Shown here one piece after another: positions 1-8,464 of a stretch of 64,000 bases of DNA. Source of the stretch: Mycobacterium sp. ELW1 (lineage in GTDB: Bacteria; Actinomycetota; Actinomycetes; Mycobacteriales; Mycobacteriaceae); assembly GCF_008329905.1 (NCBI RefSeq), contig NZ_CP032155.1:868001-932000 (forward strand), written 5' to 3'. Position numbers and translations under genes: made by a program. Numbering within the stretch: position 1 is the stretch's first letter; each line of letters opens with the position of its first letter. Below the pieces are notes generated by a model, which saw nothing but the letters and a program-made list of their open reading frames with translations, did not search any database and had not been told where the DNA came from.

Positions 1-284
1 TCACGCCGAGTGCGCTCACCCAACAGATCCAGCGCCTCGAGCGGCGCCGGCTGGTCGACCGGGAGGCGAGCAGCGATGACGGCCGGCGGGTGCTCGCGAC
101 GATCACCCGCGACGGGCTCCGGCTGACCGCCGCGTCGTTGGAGACCTACGCCCGTGTGGTGCGTGCGCACTTCCTCGACGAGCTGAGCAGGAATCAGATG
201 ATCGCGCTCGGCGACGGTTGCCGGCGGATCAGCGCCCGGTTGAAGGCAGCCGATTCCACCGGGGAGCCGTCCGACAGCCAGTGA
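1..284 (+). CDS. MarR-family transcriptional regulator (5' end outside window)
   Basis: The window opens inside this gene; about 93 codons and the stop TGA at 282-284 are visible. What remains reads as the recognition helix and wing of a winged helix-turn-helix (SALTQQIQRLERRRLVDR, then DDGRRVLATITRDG), followed by long C-terminal helices. That is the pattern of MarR-type repressors, which bind palindromic DNA as dimers and usually let go on ligand or oxidant binding. It ends 34 bp before mtnP on the same strand, so cotranscription is possible. Target and effector cannot be read from the fragment. Confidence 0.75.
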   Translation, partial: TPSALTQQIQRLERRRLVDREASSDDGRRVLATITRDGLRLTAASLETYARVVRAHFLDELSRNQMIALGDGCRRISARLKAADSTGEPSDSQ

Positions 285-318
285 TCGGCGGGATCGGAAC
301 TGCCTGCACAATGGTCGA

Positions 319-1095
319 ATGCTCGGAGTAATCGGCGGCAGCGGTTTCTACACCTTCTTCGGGGCCGACGCGCGCAGCGTCAACCTGGATACGCCCTACG
401 GTGAACCGAGTGCGCCGATCACGGTCGGCCGGGTCGGCCAGCACGAGGTGGCCTTCCTGCCCCGGCACGGCCTGAGTCATGAGTTCTCGCCGCACAAGGT
501 GCCGTACCGGGCCAACATGTGGGCGTTGCGTGCGCTCGGTGTGCGGCGGGTGTTCGGGCCGTGCGCGGTCGGCAGCCTCACTCCCGAGCTTGGGCCCGGC
601 GCCATCGTCGTTCCCGATCAGTTGGTCGACCGGACCCGGGGCCGGCTGGACACATACTTCGACTCCGGCGGCATCCATGTCGGCTTCGCCGATCCCTACT
701 GCCCGACGTTGCGCTCGGCGGTGACGGGGCTGCCCGGTGTGGTCGACGGCGGCACCATGGTCGTGGTGCAGGGGCCGCGGTTCTCCACCCGCGCCGAGAG
801 CCAGTGGTTCGCGCGCGAAGGGTTCAGCCTGATCAACATGACCGGATACCCCGAGGCGGTGCTCGCCCGCGAGTTGGAAATGTGTTACGCGGCAATTGCT
901 TTGGTGACCGACCTGGATGCCGGCGTGGATGTCGGGGCGGGTGTTCGCGCGGTCGACGTCTTCGCGGAGTTCGAGAAGAACATGGGGCCGTTCAAGCAGT
1001 TGGTGCTGGAAGCCATCGACCAGGTGGCCTCTGACCGCGTGTGCGAGCACTGCCTTGCGCACGAAGGTGTCGAGTTGCCGTTCGACCTGCCATGA
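319..1095 (+). CDS. mtnP: S-methyl-5'-thioadenosine phosphorylase
   Basis: 258 aa, normal length for the cytosolic PNP/MTAP family, which splits methylthioadenosine with phosphate into adenine and methylthioribose-1-phosphate (polyamine by-product and methionine salvage). Visible landmarks are the phosphate-binding GGSGFY at residues 6-11, PRHG at 48-51, and the NMTGYPEAVLARELEMCY segment near 173-190, where MTAP-type enzymes bind base and ribose. It corresponds to M. tuberculosis Rv0535. Its TGA overlaps the ATG of the next gene (ATGA), so the two are probably translationally coupled. Family assignment is firm; preference for methylthioadenosine over other nucleosides is inferred. Confidence 0.9.
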   Translation: MLGVIGGSGFYTFFGADARSVNLDTPYGEPSAPITVGRVGQHEVAFLPRHGLSHEFSPHKVPYRANMWALRALGVRRVFGPCAVGSLTPELGPGAIVVPDQLVDRTRGRLDTYFDSGGIHVGFADPYCPTLRSAVTGLPGVVDGGTMVVVQGPRFSTRAESQWFAREGFSLINMTGYPEAVLARELEMCYAAIALVTDLDAGVDVGAGVRAVDVFAEFEKNMGPFKQLVLEAIDQVASDRVCEHCLAHEGVELPFDLP

Positions 1096-2123
1096 GGATC
1101 CTGCTGACCGGCGCGGCCGGGTTCATCGGTAACCGGGTCCGCGCGGCGCTGCTCGCCGACGGGCACGAGGTGGTGGCGGTCGACGTCATGCTCGACGCCG
1201 CTCACGGTCCCGGTGCCGAACTGCCCGATGACACGCACCGGGTCGATGTGCGCGACGCTGATGCCTTGGCTCCCTTGCTATCCGGGGTCGACGCGGTGTG
1301 CCATCAGGCCGCTGTGGTGGGGGCGGGTGTCAACGCCGCCGACGCGCCGTCCTATGGGAGCCACAACGACTACGGGACCGCGGTTCTGCTGGCGCAGATG
1401 TTCGCCGCCGGCGTACAGCGGTTGGTCTTGGCATCGTCGATGGTGGTGTACGGCCAGGGTGGATACCGCTGCCCGGAGCACGGTGCCGTCGAGCCGCTGC
1501 CGCGGACCCGGGCCGATCTCGATGGCGGCGTGTTCGAACATCGCTGCCCCGTCGGTGGTGAGGAACTGCAGTGGCAGCTGGTGGGTGAGGACGCGCCACT
1601 GCGCCCCCGCAGCCTGTACGCCGCCAGCAAGGCGGCCCAGGAGCATTACGCGCTGGCGTGGGCCGAATCCACCGGCGGGTCGGTGGTCGCGCTGCGCTAT
1701 CACAATGTGTACGGCCCGGGCATGCCGCGTGACACCCCCTATTCGGGAGTGGCGGCGATCTTCCGGTCGTCGCTCGAGAAGGGCGAGCCGCCAAGGGTTT
1801 TCGAAGACGGCGGCCAGATGCGAGATTTCGTGCACGTCGACGACGTCGCGGCGGCCAATGTGGCGGCCGTGCGCTCGGAGGCGGGTGGTTTTCTGGCGGC
1901 CAACGTGTGCTCGGGGCGGCCGGTCTCGATCATGACGGTCGCCACCCGGATCTGCGAGGCGCGGGGTGGGCCGGCGCCGGTGGTCACCGGTCAGTATCGC
2001 AGCGGCGACGTCCGACACATCGTCGCCGACCCGGCCTTGGCGGCCGAGTCGCTGGGTTTCCGGGCACAGGTCGACCCGGACCGGGGGCTGCGGGACTTCG
2101 CCTTCGCGCCGTTGCGGGCGTGA
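1092..2123 (+). CDS. NAD-dependent epimerase/dehydratase (GalE-like extended SDR)
   Basis: 343 aa from the ATG at 1092, which overlaps the mtnP stop. It starts directly with the Rossmann strand MRILLTGAAGFIG (TGxxGxxG at 6-13); the catalytic YxxxK is Y176/K180. Between residues about 127 and 155 there is an insert with RCPEHG and HRCPVGGEELQ, resembling a small zinc-ribbon-like insert seen in some actinobacterial sugar-nucleotide epimerases, although only two cysteines are visible here. The likely role is epimerisation or dehydration of an NDP-sugar in the cytosol; the substrate is unknown. By position it matches M. tuberculosis Rv0536 (galE3). Confidence 0.85.
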   Translation: MRILLTGAAGFIGNRVRAALLADGHEVVAVDVMLDAAHGPGAELPDDTHRVDVRDADALAPLLSGVDAVCHQAAVVGAGVNAADAPSYGSHNDYGTAVLLAQMFAAGVQRLVLASSMVVYGQGGYRCPEHGAVEPLPRTRADLDGGVFEHRCPVGGEELQWQLVGEDAPLRPRSLYAASKAAQEHYALAWAESTGGSVVALRYHNVYGPGMPRDTPYSGVAAIFRSSLEKGEPPRVFEDGGQMRDFVHVDDVAAANVAAVRSEAGGFLAANVCSGRPVSIMTVATRICEARGGPAPVVTGQYRSGDVRHIVADPALAAESLGFRAQVDPDRGLRDFAFAPLRA

Positions 2124-2193
2124 CCCGCGCCACAGCTCTAAATCCCTTCGCTCCGTGGCTATTTCATGGACGATGACCGCGGTCCCCGGAAGT

Positions 2194-2209
2194 GGTGACA
2201 ATCGTCACC
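2194..2209. promoter_or_regulatory. CRP-like palindrome upstream of ahpC
   Basis: GGTGACAATCGTCACC is a perfect inverted repeat containing GTGA-N6-TCAC, the core of the CRP/FNR-family operator (TGTGA-N6-TCACA). It lies 88 bp upstream of the ahpC start. A role in regulating ahpCD by a CRP-like protein is inferred; it could also be a short hairpin. Confidence 0.4.
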
Positions 2210-2297
2210 TTCGGCGCGGGGAGCGCTGACTGGACCGCGCGAAAGTGGCAGAATCTGGATCGGTTCCAATTTAGCTATTCAAGGAGTGGTGACGATC

Positions 2298-2885
2298 ATG
2301 GCTCTGTTGACGATCGGGGATCAGTTCCCGGCTTACGATCTCAAAGCGGTTGTCGGGGGTGACCTGTCGAAGGTCAACGCCCAGCAGCCCGACGATTACT
2401 TCATTCAGGTGACCAGCTCGGACAGCCCGGGCAAGTGGCGCATCATCTTCTTCTGGCCCAAGGACTTCACGTTCGTGTGCCCCACCGAGATTGCCGCGTT
2501 CGGCAAGCTCAACGACGAGTTCGAGGACCGCGATGCCCAGGTGCTCGGGGTGTCGGTGGACAACGAGTTCGTCCACTTCCAGTGGCGCGCGCAGCATGAG
2601 GATCTCAAGAAGCTGCCGTTCCCGATGGTGTCCGACCTCAAGCGCGAACTCGCCCTGGCCACTGGCGTGCTCAACGCCGACGGCGTGGCCGATCGTGCCA
2701 CGTTCATCGTCGACCCCAACAACGAGATCCAGTTCGTCTCGGTGACCGCCGGATCGGTCGGCCGCAACGTCGACGAGGTGCTGCGGGTGCTCGACGCGCT
2801 GCAGTCCGACGAGCTGTGCGCCTGCAACTGGAAGAAGGGCGACCCGACCATCGACGCCGGCGAGCTGCTGGCCGAGGCGGTCTGA
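2298..2885 (+). CDS. ahpC: Alkyl hydroperoxide reductase, peroxiredoxin AhpC
   Basis: 195 aa, the same length as M. tuberculosis AhpC. ATG 2298 is chosen because AAGGAG at 2281-2286 is 11 nt upstream and the protein then starts [13 protein letters not shown] as in the family; the in-frame GTGs at 2286 and 2289 are too close to that ribosome site. The peroxidatic cysteine is C61 in FVCPTE; C174 and C176 in the CACNW motif are the resolving cysteines of the mycobacterial type. It reduces peroxides and peroxynitrite in the cytosol and is re-reduced through AhpD. ahpD follows after 2 nt. No oxyR gene adjoins it here. Confidence 0.97.
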   Translation: MALLTIGDQFPAYDLKAVVGGDLSKVNAQQPDDYFIQVTSSDSPGKWRIIFFWPKDFTFVCPTEIAAFGKLNDEFEDRDAQVLGVSVDNEFVHFQWRAQHEDLKKLPFPMVSDLKRELALATGVLNADGVADRATFIVDPNNEIQFVSVTAGSVGRNVDEVLRVLDALQSDELCACNWKKGDPTIDAGELLAEAV

Positions 2886-2887
2886 GC

Positions 2888-3421
2888 ATGAGCATCGACG
2901 CCGTCAAAGAGGCATTGCCCGAGTACGCCAAGGATCTCAAGCTGAACCTGGGCAGCATCGTCCGCTCGACCGAGCTGACCGAACAGCAGCTGTGGGGCGC
3001 GCTGGTGGCGACCGCCGCGGCGACCAAGTCCGAGCGGCTGCTGCGCGAGGTGACCGAGGACGCCCTGGATGTGCTGTCCGAGGAGGCGTATCACGCCGCG
3101 TTGGGCGCCGCCGCGATCATGGGGATGAACAACGTCTTCTACCGCACCAAGCATCAGCTCGACGGTCGCTACGACGATCTGCGGGCCGGGCTGCGGATGA
3201 ACATCATCGCCAACCCCGGCGTGGCGAAGGTCGACTTCGAGCTGTGGTCGCTGGCCGTGTCCGCGATCAACGGATGCGATCAGTGCCTGGCCGCCCACGA
3301 GAAGGAGCTCCGCGACGCGGAGGTGTCGCGGACCTCGATCTTCGAGGCCATCAGGGTCGCGTCGATCGTGTCCGGTGTCGCTCAGGCCCTGCTCACGGCG
3401 CAGGCGCTCGCCACCGCCTGA
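2888..3421 (+). CDS. ahpD: Alkyl hydroperoxide reductase AhpD
   Basis: 177 aa all-helical AhpD that passes electrons from the lipoamide-containing SucB/Lpd chain to AhpC. The CxxC pair is C130/C133 (GCDQC), with E118 and H137 also present as in the characterised M. tuberculosis enzyme. The residue between the cysteines that is His132 in that enzyme is Gln here, a change I believe is common in other actinobacteria. It starts 2 nt after ahpC, so the pair is one transcript, closed by the strong hairpin at 3433-3478. Confidence 0.96.
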   Translation: MSIDAVKEALPEYAKDLKLNLGSIVRSTELTEQQLWGALVATAAATKSERLLREVTEDALDVLSEEAYHAALGAAAIMGMNNVFYRTKHQLDGRYDDLRAGLRMNIIANPGVAKVDFELWSLAVSAINGCDQCLAAHEKELRDAEVSRTSIFEAIRVASIVSGVAQALLTAQALATA

Positions 3422-3432
3422 TCACATAGCGG

Positions 3433-3478
3433 CTCGACTCCCTTCCCAACCCGGTGGTTGGTCGGGAAGGGGGTCGAG
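3433..3478 (+). terminator. Hairpin terminator after ahpCD
   Basis: CTCGACTCCCTTCCC (3433-3447) pairs with GGGAAGGGGGTCGAG (3464-3478), 15 pairs with one G-U, around a 16-nt loop. There is no T-tract, as is usual for mycobacterial I-shaped terminators. It begins 12 nt after the ahpD stop. Confidence 0.75.
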
Positions 3479-3480
3479 CG

Positions 3481-3486
3481 CATACT
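3481..3486 (+). promoter_or_regulatory. Candidate -10 element for a leaderless mRNA
   Basis: CATACT lies exactly 6 nt before the GTG at 3493. In mycobacteria a -10 hexamer 6-7 nt before the start codon usually marks a leaderless transcript. No Shine-Dalgarno sequence is visible there, which fits. Confidence 0.4.
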
Positions 3487-3492
3487 GGGCCG

Positions 3493-4620
3493 GTGAAGAC
3501 TGAGATCTGCGACCAGTTCGGCATCGACTTCCCCCTGTTCGCCTTCAGCCATTGCCGCGACGTCGTGGCCGCGGTGACCAATGCGGGCGGCTTCGGCGTG
3601 CTCGGTGGCACTGCCTACACCCCCGATCAGCTCGATCAGGAGCTCACCTGGATCGACGAGCAGGTGAAGGGCAAGCCGTACGGCGTGGACATCATCGTGC
3701 CCGCCAAATTCGAGGGCAAGGGTGAGAACCTGTCGTTCGGTCAGCTCGCCGACCGCATCCCCACGGATTTCCGCGAGTTCATCAACGAACTCCTCGCCGC
3801 CCACGACATCGACGTCAGCGATCAGCCGCGGATGGCGGCGTCGTCGCTGAGCGGGGACACCGGCGCCAGCCTGCTCGACGTCTCGCTGAGCCATCCGATC
3901 AAGTTGATGGCCAACGCACTCGGCGTCCCGCCGGATTACATGATCGAGGCAGGCAAGCGGACCGGCATCCCCGTCGCGGCGCTCGTCGGCGCCAAGGAGC
4001 ACGCGATCAAACAGGTCAACGCCGGCGTCGACCTCATCGTCGCGCAGGGCACCGAGGCCGGCGGTCACTGCGGTGAGGTGACCACGCTGGTACTCATCCC
4101 CGAGGTCATCGAGGCGATCGAGGCGATCGGCAAGCCGGTGCCCGTGCTCGCAGCGGGCGGGATCGTGACCGGCCGGCAGATGGCCGCGTCCGTCGCACTC
4201 GGTGCCGCCGGTGCCTGGACGGGTTCGGTGTGGCTGACCACCGAGGAGGCCGAAACGGCCCCGTACACGGTGCAGAAGTTCCTGGCCGCGACGTCGCGGG
4301 ACACGGTCCGGTCGGCCGGCCGCACGGGAAAGCCGTCGCGCCAACTGGTTTCGGATTGGACCGACGCATGGGCGCCGCATGAGGGCGGTCGCCAACCGCT
4401 GCCGCTGCCGCTGCAGAACATGATCGCCGAGCCGGTGTTGCGCCGGATCGACAAGCTCGCCGAGGGCGGCCATCCAGGTGCTCAGGCGTTGGCGACCTAT
4501 TTCGTCGGCCAGGGCGTCGGACTGATGAACAAGGTCAAGCCCGCCCGCGAGGTGGTTCTGGAGTTCATCGAGGACTACCTGGCCGCCGCCGAGCGGCTCA
4601 GCAGGTCACTCAACGACTGA
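3493..4620 (+). CDS. Nitronate monooxygenase-like FMN oxidoreductase
   Basis: 375 aa TIM-barrel flavoprotein of the 2-nitropropane dioxygenase/NMO family, which oxidises alkyl nitronates with FMN. Features seen are an N-terminal IDFPLFAFSHCRDVVAAVTNAGGFGVLGG, the QGTEAGGHCG phosphate-binding segment, then VPVLAAGGIVTGRQ and LGAAGAWTGS, which bind FMN phosphate in this family. GTG 3493 is taken as the start because the protein then aligns with the barrel's first strand and a -10-like CATACT sits 6 nt upstream; an in-frame ATG at 3454 falls inside the terminator hairpin. The true substrate is unknown and many mycobacterial members have no assigned function. Confidence 0.85.
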   Translation: MKTEICDQFGIDFPLFAFSHCRDVVAAVTNAGGFGVLGGTAYTPDQLDQELTWIDEQVKGKPYGVDIIVPAKFEGKGENLSFGQLADRIPTDFREFINELLAAHDIDVSDQPRMAASSLSGDTGASLLDVSLSHPIKLMANALGVPPDYMIEAGKRTGIPVAALVGAKEHAIKQVNAGVDLIVAQGTEAGGHCGEVTTLVLIPEVIEAIEAIGKPVPVLAAGGIVTGRQMAASVALGAAGAWTGSVWLTTEEAETAPYTVQKFLAATSRDTVRSAGRTGKPSRQLVSDWTDAWAPHEGGRQPLPLPLQNMIAEPVLRRIDKLAEGGHPGAQALATYFVGQGVGLMNKVKPAREVVLEFIEDYLAAAERLSRSLND

Positions 4621-4621
4621 T

Positions 4622-5242
4622 CTAGAGCCCCTTCGGCGCGGCCTTCACCGCTTGCACGTTGTCGGGGTCGCCGTCGAAGGCGACGTGGGCCGGCCGTCCG
4701 GTCGAGAACAGCAGCAGCTCCTCGGGAGCGCCGGTCACCGTCACGGCCGGGCCGTGGCCCGCGGTCAGCACGGTTTTGCCGTCGGGGGTGCGCAGCTGCA
4801 CGCGGGCCGGCATCTTGGCCAGCGTCAGCCGGGCCATCATTCCCAAGGTGCGCCGCAGCTTTCCGGCCAGTTCCGCGTCGAGCACCCGCGGCTCCCAGTC
4901 CGGCTGGGCGCGGCGGATGTCCTCGTGGTGGATGAACATCTCGGCGACATTGGCCACCGAATCGACCAGCTTGAGCGGTGAGTACAGCGGCGGTCCTGCG
5001 GCCACCTTGTCCACCAGGTCGTCCCATTGCGTCTGGCCGGCCACCGCGTCCTGCACCTTGGCGGTATGCCCGGCGAACAGCGGAATGAGAATTCCGGGCG
5101 CCGCATCGACGCGATACTCGCGAACCATCAAGTGCGCGGCGAGGTCTCGAGCCGTCCAGCCTTCACACAAGGTCGGCGCGTCTGGTCCGACGTCACGCAG
5201 GGCGGCGACGAGGGCGGCACGTTCACGCTGGGCTACGGACAT
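4622..5242 (-). CDS. TIGR03085-type DinB/maleylpyruvate isomerase-fold protein
   Basis: 206 aa from the ATG at 5242 (MSVAQRERAALV); an upstream in-frame ATG would add 29 residues without family character. The protein has the four-helix DinB/MDMPI fold with CEGWTARDLAAHLMVRE near the N-terminus and EMFIHHEDIRRAQPDW mid-protein, whose His residues form the divalent metal site in this superfamily. Some superfamily members are mycothiol-dependent isomerases or transferases; for the TIGR03085 group the reaction is not known. It ends 2 nt from the convergent nitronate monooxygenase-like gene. Confidence 0.8.
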   Translation of the reverse strand: MSVAQRERAALVAALRDVGPDAPTLCEGWTARDLAAHLMVREYRVDAAPGILIPLFAGHTAKVQDAVAGQTQWDDLVDKVAAGPPLYSPLKLVDSVANVAEMFIHHEDIRRAQPDWEPRVLDAELAGKLRRTLGMMARLTLAKMPARVQLRTPDGKTVLTAGHGPAVTVTGAPEELLLFSTGRPAHVAFDGDPDNVQAVKAAPKGL

Positions 5243-5285
5243 CTTGATCAGGCTACGCCCAGACCGACGTTTCGCAGAAAAAGAT

Positions 5286-5318
5286 CGAGTGGATCGCTGT
5301 GCAACGTCGATCTCGGCG
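5286..5318. repeat. 33-bp dispersed intergenic repeat, copy 1
   Basis: CGAGTGGATCGCTG (5286-5299) through CTCGGCG (5312-5318) recurs at 25452-25484 with 27 of 33 bases identical. Both copies sit at gene 3' ends. This one lies 8-40 nt past the histidine kinase stop, and AGATCGA/TCGATCT arms could form a hairpin. It may be a dispersed mycobacterial intergenic repeat or terminator. Confidence 0.5.
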
Positions 5319-5325
5319 AACGGCG

Positions 5326-6348
5326 TCACTCCGACTTCGGTAGCCGGACCTCGAACCGGGCCCCGTTCGCGGTGTTGTGCGCCGACAGCGTGCCGTGGTG
5401 TGCATGCACCAACCCGGCCGCGATCGCCAAACCTAGGCCGGAGCCGCTGGGCAGCGATGAATCCTCACGCGGCACACGACCATTCGACCCGCGATAGGCG
5501 ACGTCGAACACCCGCGGCAGGTCCGTCTCGTCGATGCCGACGCCGGTGTCGTCCACCCGGGCCCACGCTCCGCCCGCGTCGCTGCCGAGCGCCAATGTCA
5601 CCGCCCCACCGGACGGGGTGTGGGCAATCGCATTCGCCACCAGATTGGACAGCACCCGCACCAGCGCCCGATCACTGCCGATCACCCGGACCGGGTCGGC
5701 CGGTACCGACGCGGTCAGGTGCACCCCGGCCCGCTCCGCGGCGATCTTGTGGGCCGCGATCACGTCGTCGACGACCTCGTCGAGGGCCACCTTTTCGTAT
5801 GGCGCGTGGACCGCTCCGGCGTTGATCTTCGACATCTCGAACAGATCGTCGACCATCTCGGAGAGCCGAACCGATTCGTGTTCAATGTGTTTGGCCTGCA
5901 CCCGCACCTCGTCGTCGCTGACCACCCCGTCGGCGATCGCTTCGGCCAGTGCGCGGATACCGGCCAGCGGCGTGCGCAGGTCATGGCTGACGAACGCCAC
6001 CAACCGGCGTCTGGACTGTTCGGCCATCCGTTCGGCGTCGTGAATCTCCCTCTCCCACACCGTCCGGCGGGCCTGATAGCGGGCCAGCATCACCGCCGCG
6101 GGAAGTGTCACGATCGCCACGATCAGCAGCACGACGGCGATCGGCGCGAACGTGCTGGTGATCATGAAGCGGCTGGCGCCCAGCACGCCGGTCAGGGTCG
6201 CCAGCGTCGGGATCAACACCAGGGCCGCCATCGTGACCGTCATCGACCAGGACCGGGCCAGCCGGATCACCAACGCGCCCAACAGGACTACGGGCAGCGA
6301 GCAGGCCAGCGCAAGTACCGCGATCTGGGCCAGATCATGCGGTGGCAC
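5326..6348 (-). CDS. Two-component sensor histidine kinase
   Basis: 340 aa from GTG 6348 (GTG 6354 is equally possible); both overlap the end of the response regulator gene, so the pair is translationally coupled. Order: three or four hydrophobic membrane segments in about the first 90 residues with very little outside the membrane, HisKA H-box FVSHDLRTPLAG (phosphoacceptor His), then HATPase_c with N-box NLVANAIAHTPSGG, G1 DDTGVGID and G2 GSGLGLAIAAGLV. The tiny extracytoplasmic part suggests it senses within the membrane or cytoplasm. Signal and regulon are unknown. I do not recall a counterpart at this locus in M. tuberculosis. Confidence 0.9.
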   Translation of the reverse strand: MPPHDLAQIAVLALACSLPVVLLGALVIRLARSWSMTVTMAALVLIPTLATLTGVLGASRFMITSTFAPIAVVLLIVAIVTLPAAVMLARYQARRTVWEREIHDAERMAEQSRRRLVAFVSHDLRTPLAGIRALAEAIADGVVSDDEVRVQAKHIEHESVRLSEMVDDLFEMSKINAGAVHAPYEKVALDEVVDDVIAAHKIAAERAGVHLTASVPADPVRVIGSDRALVRVLSNLVANAIAHTPSGGAVTLALGSDAGGAWARVDDTGVGIDETDLPRVFDVAYRGSNGRVPREDSSLPSGSGLGLAIAAGLVHAHHGTLSAHNTANGARFEVRLPKSE

Positions 6349-7039
6349 GGTCACCGCCGCCGGCTTCACCGCGCCACAGGTACCCACGGCCCCAGACCGT
6401 TTGTACGCGGTGATGATCGCCGAGCTTGGACCGCAAGCGCTTGACGTGCACGGTGACCGTCGACAGGTCACCGAAGTCCCAATGCCACACCTGTTGCAGC
6501 AACTCCTCGCGGGAGAAGACGGTGTCGGTGTGCGTCAGGAAGAACAGCAGCAGATCGAATTCGCGGTTGGTCAACCCCACCGGCTTGCCGTCGATCTGCA
6601 CGGCACGCGCCGCGGTCGACACCGTCAGGTCACCGACGGTCATCTCCAGCGGGAGCGCAGATGCGGGGGCCGGCGCGCGCCGCAGCACCGAACGCACCCG
6701 CAGTGCCAGCTCGCGCGGGCTGAACGGCTTGGTCAGGTAGTCGTCGGCGCCGGCTTCCAGCCCCGCGATGCGGTCTTCCTCCTCGCCGAGCGCGGTCAGC
6801 AGGATCACCGGAATACTGAAGTCGCCCTGCTGCCGCAGGGTCCTACACAGCGACAGACCGTTGGGTCCGGGCATCATCACGTCCAGCACCGCCACGTCGA
6901 TCCGCTGGGTTCCCAGCACCCGCAGCGCCTCGCTTCCGTCGCCTGCCACCGCCACTTCGAGGCCGTCGCGTTCGAGGTATCGGCGCACCACGTCACGGAC
7001 GACGGTGTCGTCGTCGGCGATGAGCACACGTGCGGGCAT
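6335..7039 (-). CDS. OmpR/PhoB-family response regulator
   Basis: 234 aa. The receiver domain (1-120) has the acidic pocket D10/D11, phosphoacceptor D53, T82 and K104. The C-terminal winged-helix domain ends with TNREFDLLLFF, the VWHWDFGDLSTVTVHVKRLR recognition helix and the RVQTVWGRGYLW wing. It should bind DNA when phosphorylated by the kinase encoded immediately downstream, whose start overlaps this stop. ATG 7039 follows TAACCT by 6 nt, which suggests a leaderless transcript. It diverges from the glycosyltransferase gene at 7140. Confidence 0.93.
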   Translation of the reverse strand: MPARVLIADDDTVVRDVVRRYLERDGLEVAVAGDGSEALRVLGTQRIDVAVLDVMMPGPNGLSLCRTLRQQGDFSIPVILLTALGEEEDRIAGLEAGADDYLTKPFSPRELALRVRSVLRRAPAPASALPLEMTVGDLTVSTAARAVQIDGKPVGLTNREFDLLLFFLTHTDTVFSREELLQQVWHWDFGDLSTVTVHVKRLRSKLGDHHRVQTVWGRGYLWRGEAGGGDRATA

Positions 7040-7045
7040 AGGAAA

Positions 7046-7051
7046 AGGTTA
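7046..7051 (-). promoter_or_regulatory. Candidate -10 for leaderless response regulator mRNA
   Basis: Read on the minus strand, TAACCT fits TAnnnT and is followed by exactly 6 nt before the ATG at 7039. No ribosome-binding site is visible, so a leaderless transcript is likely. Confidence 0.45.
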
Positions 7052-7126
7052 GCCAACAGCAGCCTTCACCTGCAGCAACGTCACGATTTTGTCATTCCCT
7101 CACGCGCAGATTCGGCAATGCTCGCC

Positions 7127-7132
7127 TAGGTT
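7127..7132 (+). promoter_or_regulatory. Candidate -10 for leaderless glycosyltransferase mRNA
   Basis: TAGGTT (TAnnnT) is 7 nt before the ATG at 7140. It lies in the 100-bp divergent region shared with the two-component system. Confidence 0.4.
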
Positions 7133-7139
7133 GGCTCCT

Positions 7140-7796
7140 ATGCCCGACTGTCCGGTCACGGTGGTGCTGCCCTGCCTCAACGAAGCGGATTCGCTGCCCA
7201 CCGTGTTGACCGCCATGCCGGCCGGTTATCGCGTGCTGGTCGTGGACAACAACAGCACCGACGGCACCGCGCAGGTCGCTGAGCAGCACGGCGCGGACGT
7301 GGTCCACGAGGCCCGGCCGGGCTACGGATCCGCCGTTCACGCCGGGGTGCTGGCGGCGACGACGCCCATCGTCGCGGTGCTCGACGGCGACGGTTCGCTG
7401 GACCCTGCCGATCTGCCGCGGCTGGTCGCCGCGCTGGAGGACGGGGCCGACATGGTGACCGGCCGGCGCCGTCCGCTGCCCGGGGTGACATGGCCCTGGC
7501 ATGCCCGTTTGGGTACCGCGGCGGTGTGTTGGCGGTTGCGGACCCGGCATCGGCTGCCGGTCCACGACATCGCGCCGATGCGGGTGGCCAAGCGTGACGC
7601 GTTGCTGACGCTCGGGGTTGTCGACCGCCGTTCGGGGTATCCGCTCGAATTACTGGTCCGTGCCGCTGCCGCGGGATGGCGAGTAGTGGAGGTCGACGTC
7701 GACTACGGCCCGCGGGTCGGCGGCAAATCGAAGGTCAGTGGGTCGGTGCGAGGAAGCTTCACCGCCGCCGTCGATTTCTGGAAGGTCATTTCGTGA
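7140..7796 (+). CDS. Family 2 glycosyltransferase (polyprenyl-phosphate sugar synthase-like)
   Basis: 218 aa GT-A fold enzyme: VTVVLPCLNEADSLP at the start, VVDNNSTDGT, then the metal-binding DGDGSLDP and a C-terminal RRSGYPLELLVRAAAAGWRVVEV. ATG 7140 is chosen over an in-frame start at 7089 because the fold begins here. Relatives transfer a sugar from UDP- or GDP-sugar to polyprenyl phosphate or a related acceptor at the membrane's inner face. It matches M. tuberculosis Rv0539 by position and type. The stop overlaps the next start (GTGA), first in a chain of overlaps to 10739. Confidence 0.85.
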   Translation: MPDCPVTVVLPCLNEADSLPTVLTAMPAGYRVLVVDNNSTDGTAQVAEQHGADVVHEARPGYGSAVHAGVLAATTPIVAVLDGDGSLDPADLPRLVAALEDGADMVTGRRRPLPGVTWPWHARLGTAAVCWRLRTRHRLPVHDIAPMRVAKRDALLTLGVVDRRSGYPLELLVRAAAAGWRVVEVDVDYGPRVGGKSKVSGSVRGSFTAAVDFWKVIS

Positions 7797-8464
7797 CACC
7801 GAGCCCGGGACCGTTTCCGGTCACCATGCTGGTGGTGGCCAAAGCGCCGATACCCGGGCTCGCCAAAACTCGACTGGCCGTCACGGTGGGGGACGGGGCC
7901 GCCGCCGATATCGCCGCCGCCGCGCTGCTGGACACCCTCGACGCGGTGGCCGCGACCCCGGTCACGCATCGGGTGGTCGCGATGACCGGCGACCTGGAGC
8001 AGGCCTGCCGGGCCGGCGAAATACATGATCGGCTTGCCGACTTCACCGTGATCGCGCAACGCGGTGACGGCTTCGCCGACCGGCTGGCCAATGCGCACTC
8101 CGACGCCGCGATGGTCCGGCAGCCGGTCCTGCAGATCGGGATGGACACCCCGCAGGTGAGCGCGCAGCTTCTCACCGGCTGCGCCCGCCGGCTGCTGGAG
8201 GTTCCGGCCGTCCTCGGGATGGCGCGCGACGGCGGCTGGTGGGTGCTGGGGGTGGCCGACGGCGCGAGCGCCGAGTGTCTGCGCGGTGTGCCGATGTCGC
8301 AGTCCGACACCGGCGCTGTAACGCTTGCCGCGCTGGAGCACACCGGTATTCCCGTGACCCTCGTCGAAGAATTGCACGACGTCGACACCGTCGACGACAT
8401 CCCTGTCGTCCGCGCTGCCTGCTCGTCCACGAGCCGGTTCGCCCAAGTCACCCGAGGACTGTGA
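7793..8464 (+). CDS. TIGR04282/DUF2064 glycosyltransferase-like protein
   Basis: 223 aa from GTG 7793, which overlaps the previous stop; the family start MLVVAKAPIPGLAKTRL follows some 15 residues in. That segment resembles nucleotidyltransferase-type GT-A proteins (compare MobA and CofC), with IGMDTPQVS holding the acidic metal-site pair and ARDGGWWVLGV completing the pocket. It corresponds to Rv0540. Members commonly sit beside a GT2 glycosyltransferase as here. The donor, acceptor and even the enzymatic activity remain unproven. Confidence 0.8.
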   Translation: MTPSPGPFPVTMLVVAKAPIPGLAKTRLAVTVGDGAAADIAAAALLDTLDAVAATPVTHRVVAMTGDLEQACRAGEIHDRLADFTVIAQRGDGFADRLANAHSDAAMVRQPVLQIGMDTPQVSAQLLTGCARRLLEVPAVLGMARDGGWWVLGVADGASAECLRGVPMSQSDTGAVTLAALEHTGIPVTLVEELHDVDTVDDIPVVRAACSSTSRFAQVTRGL

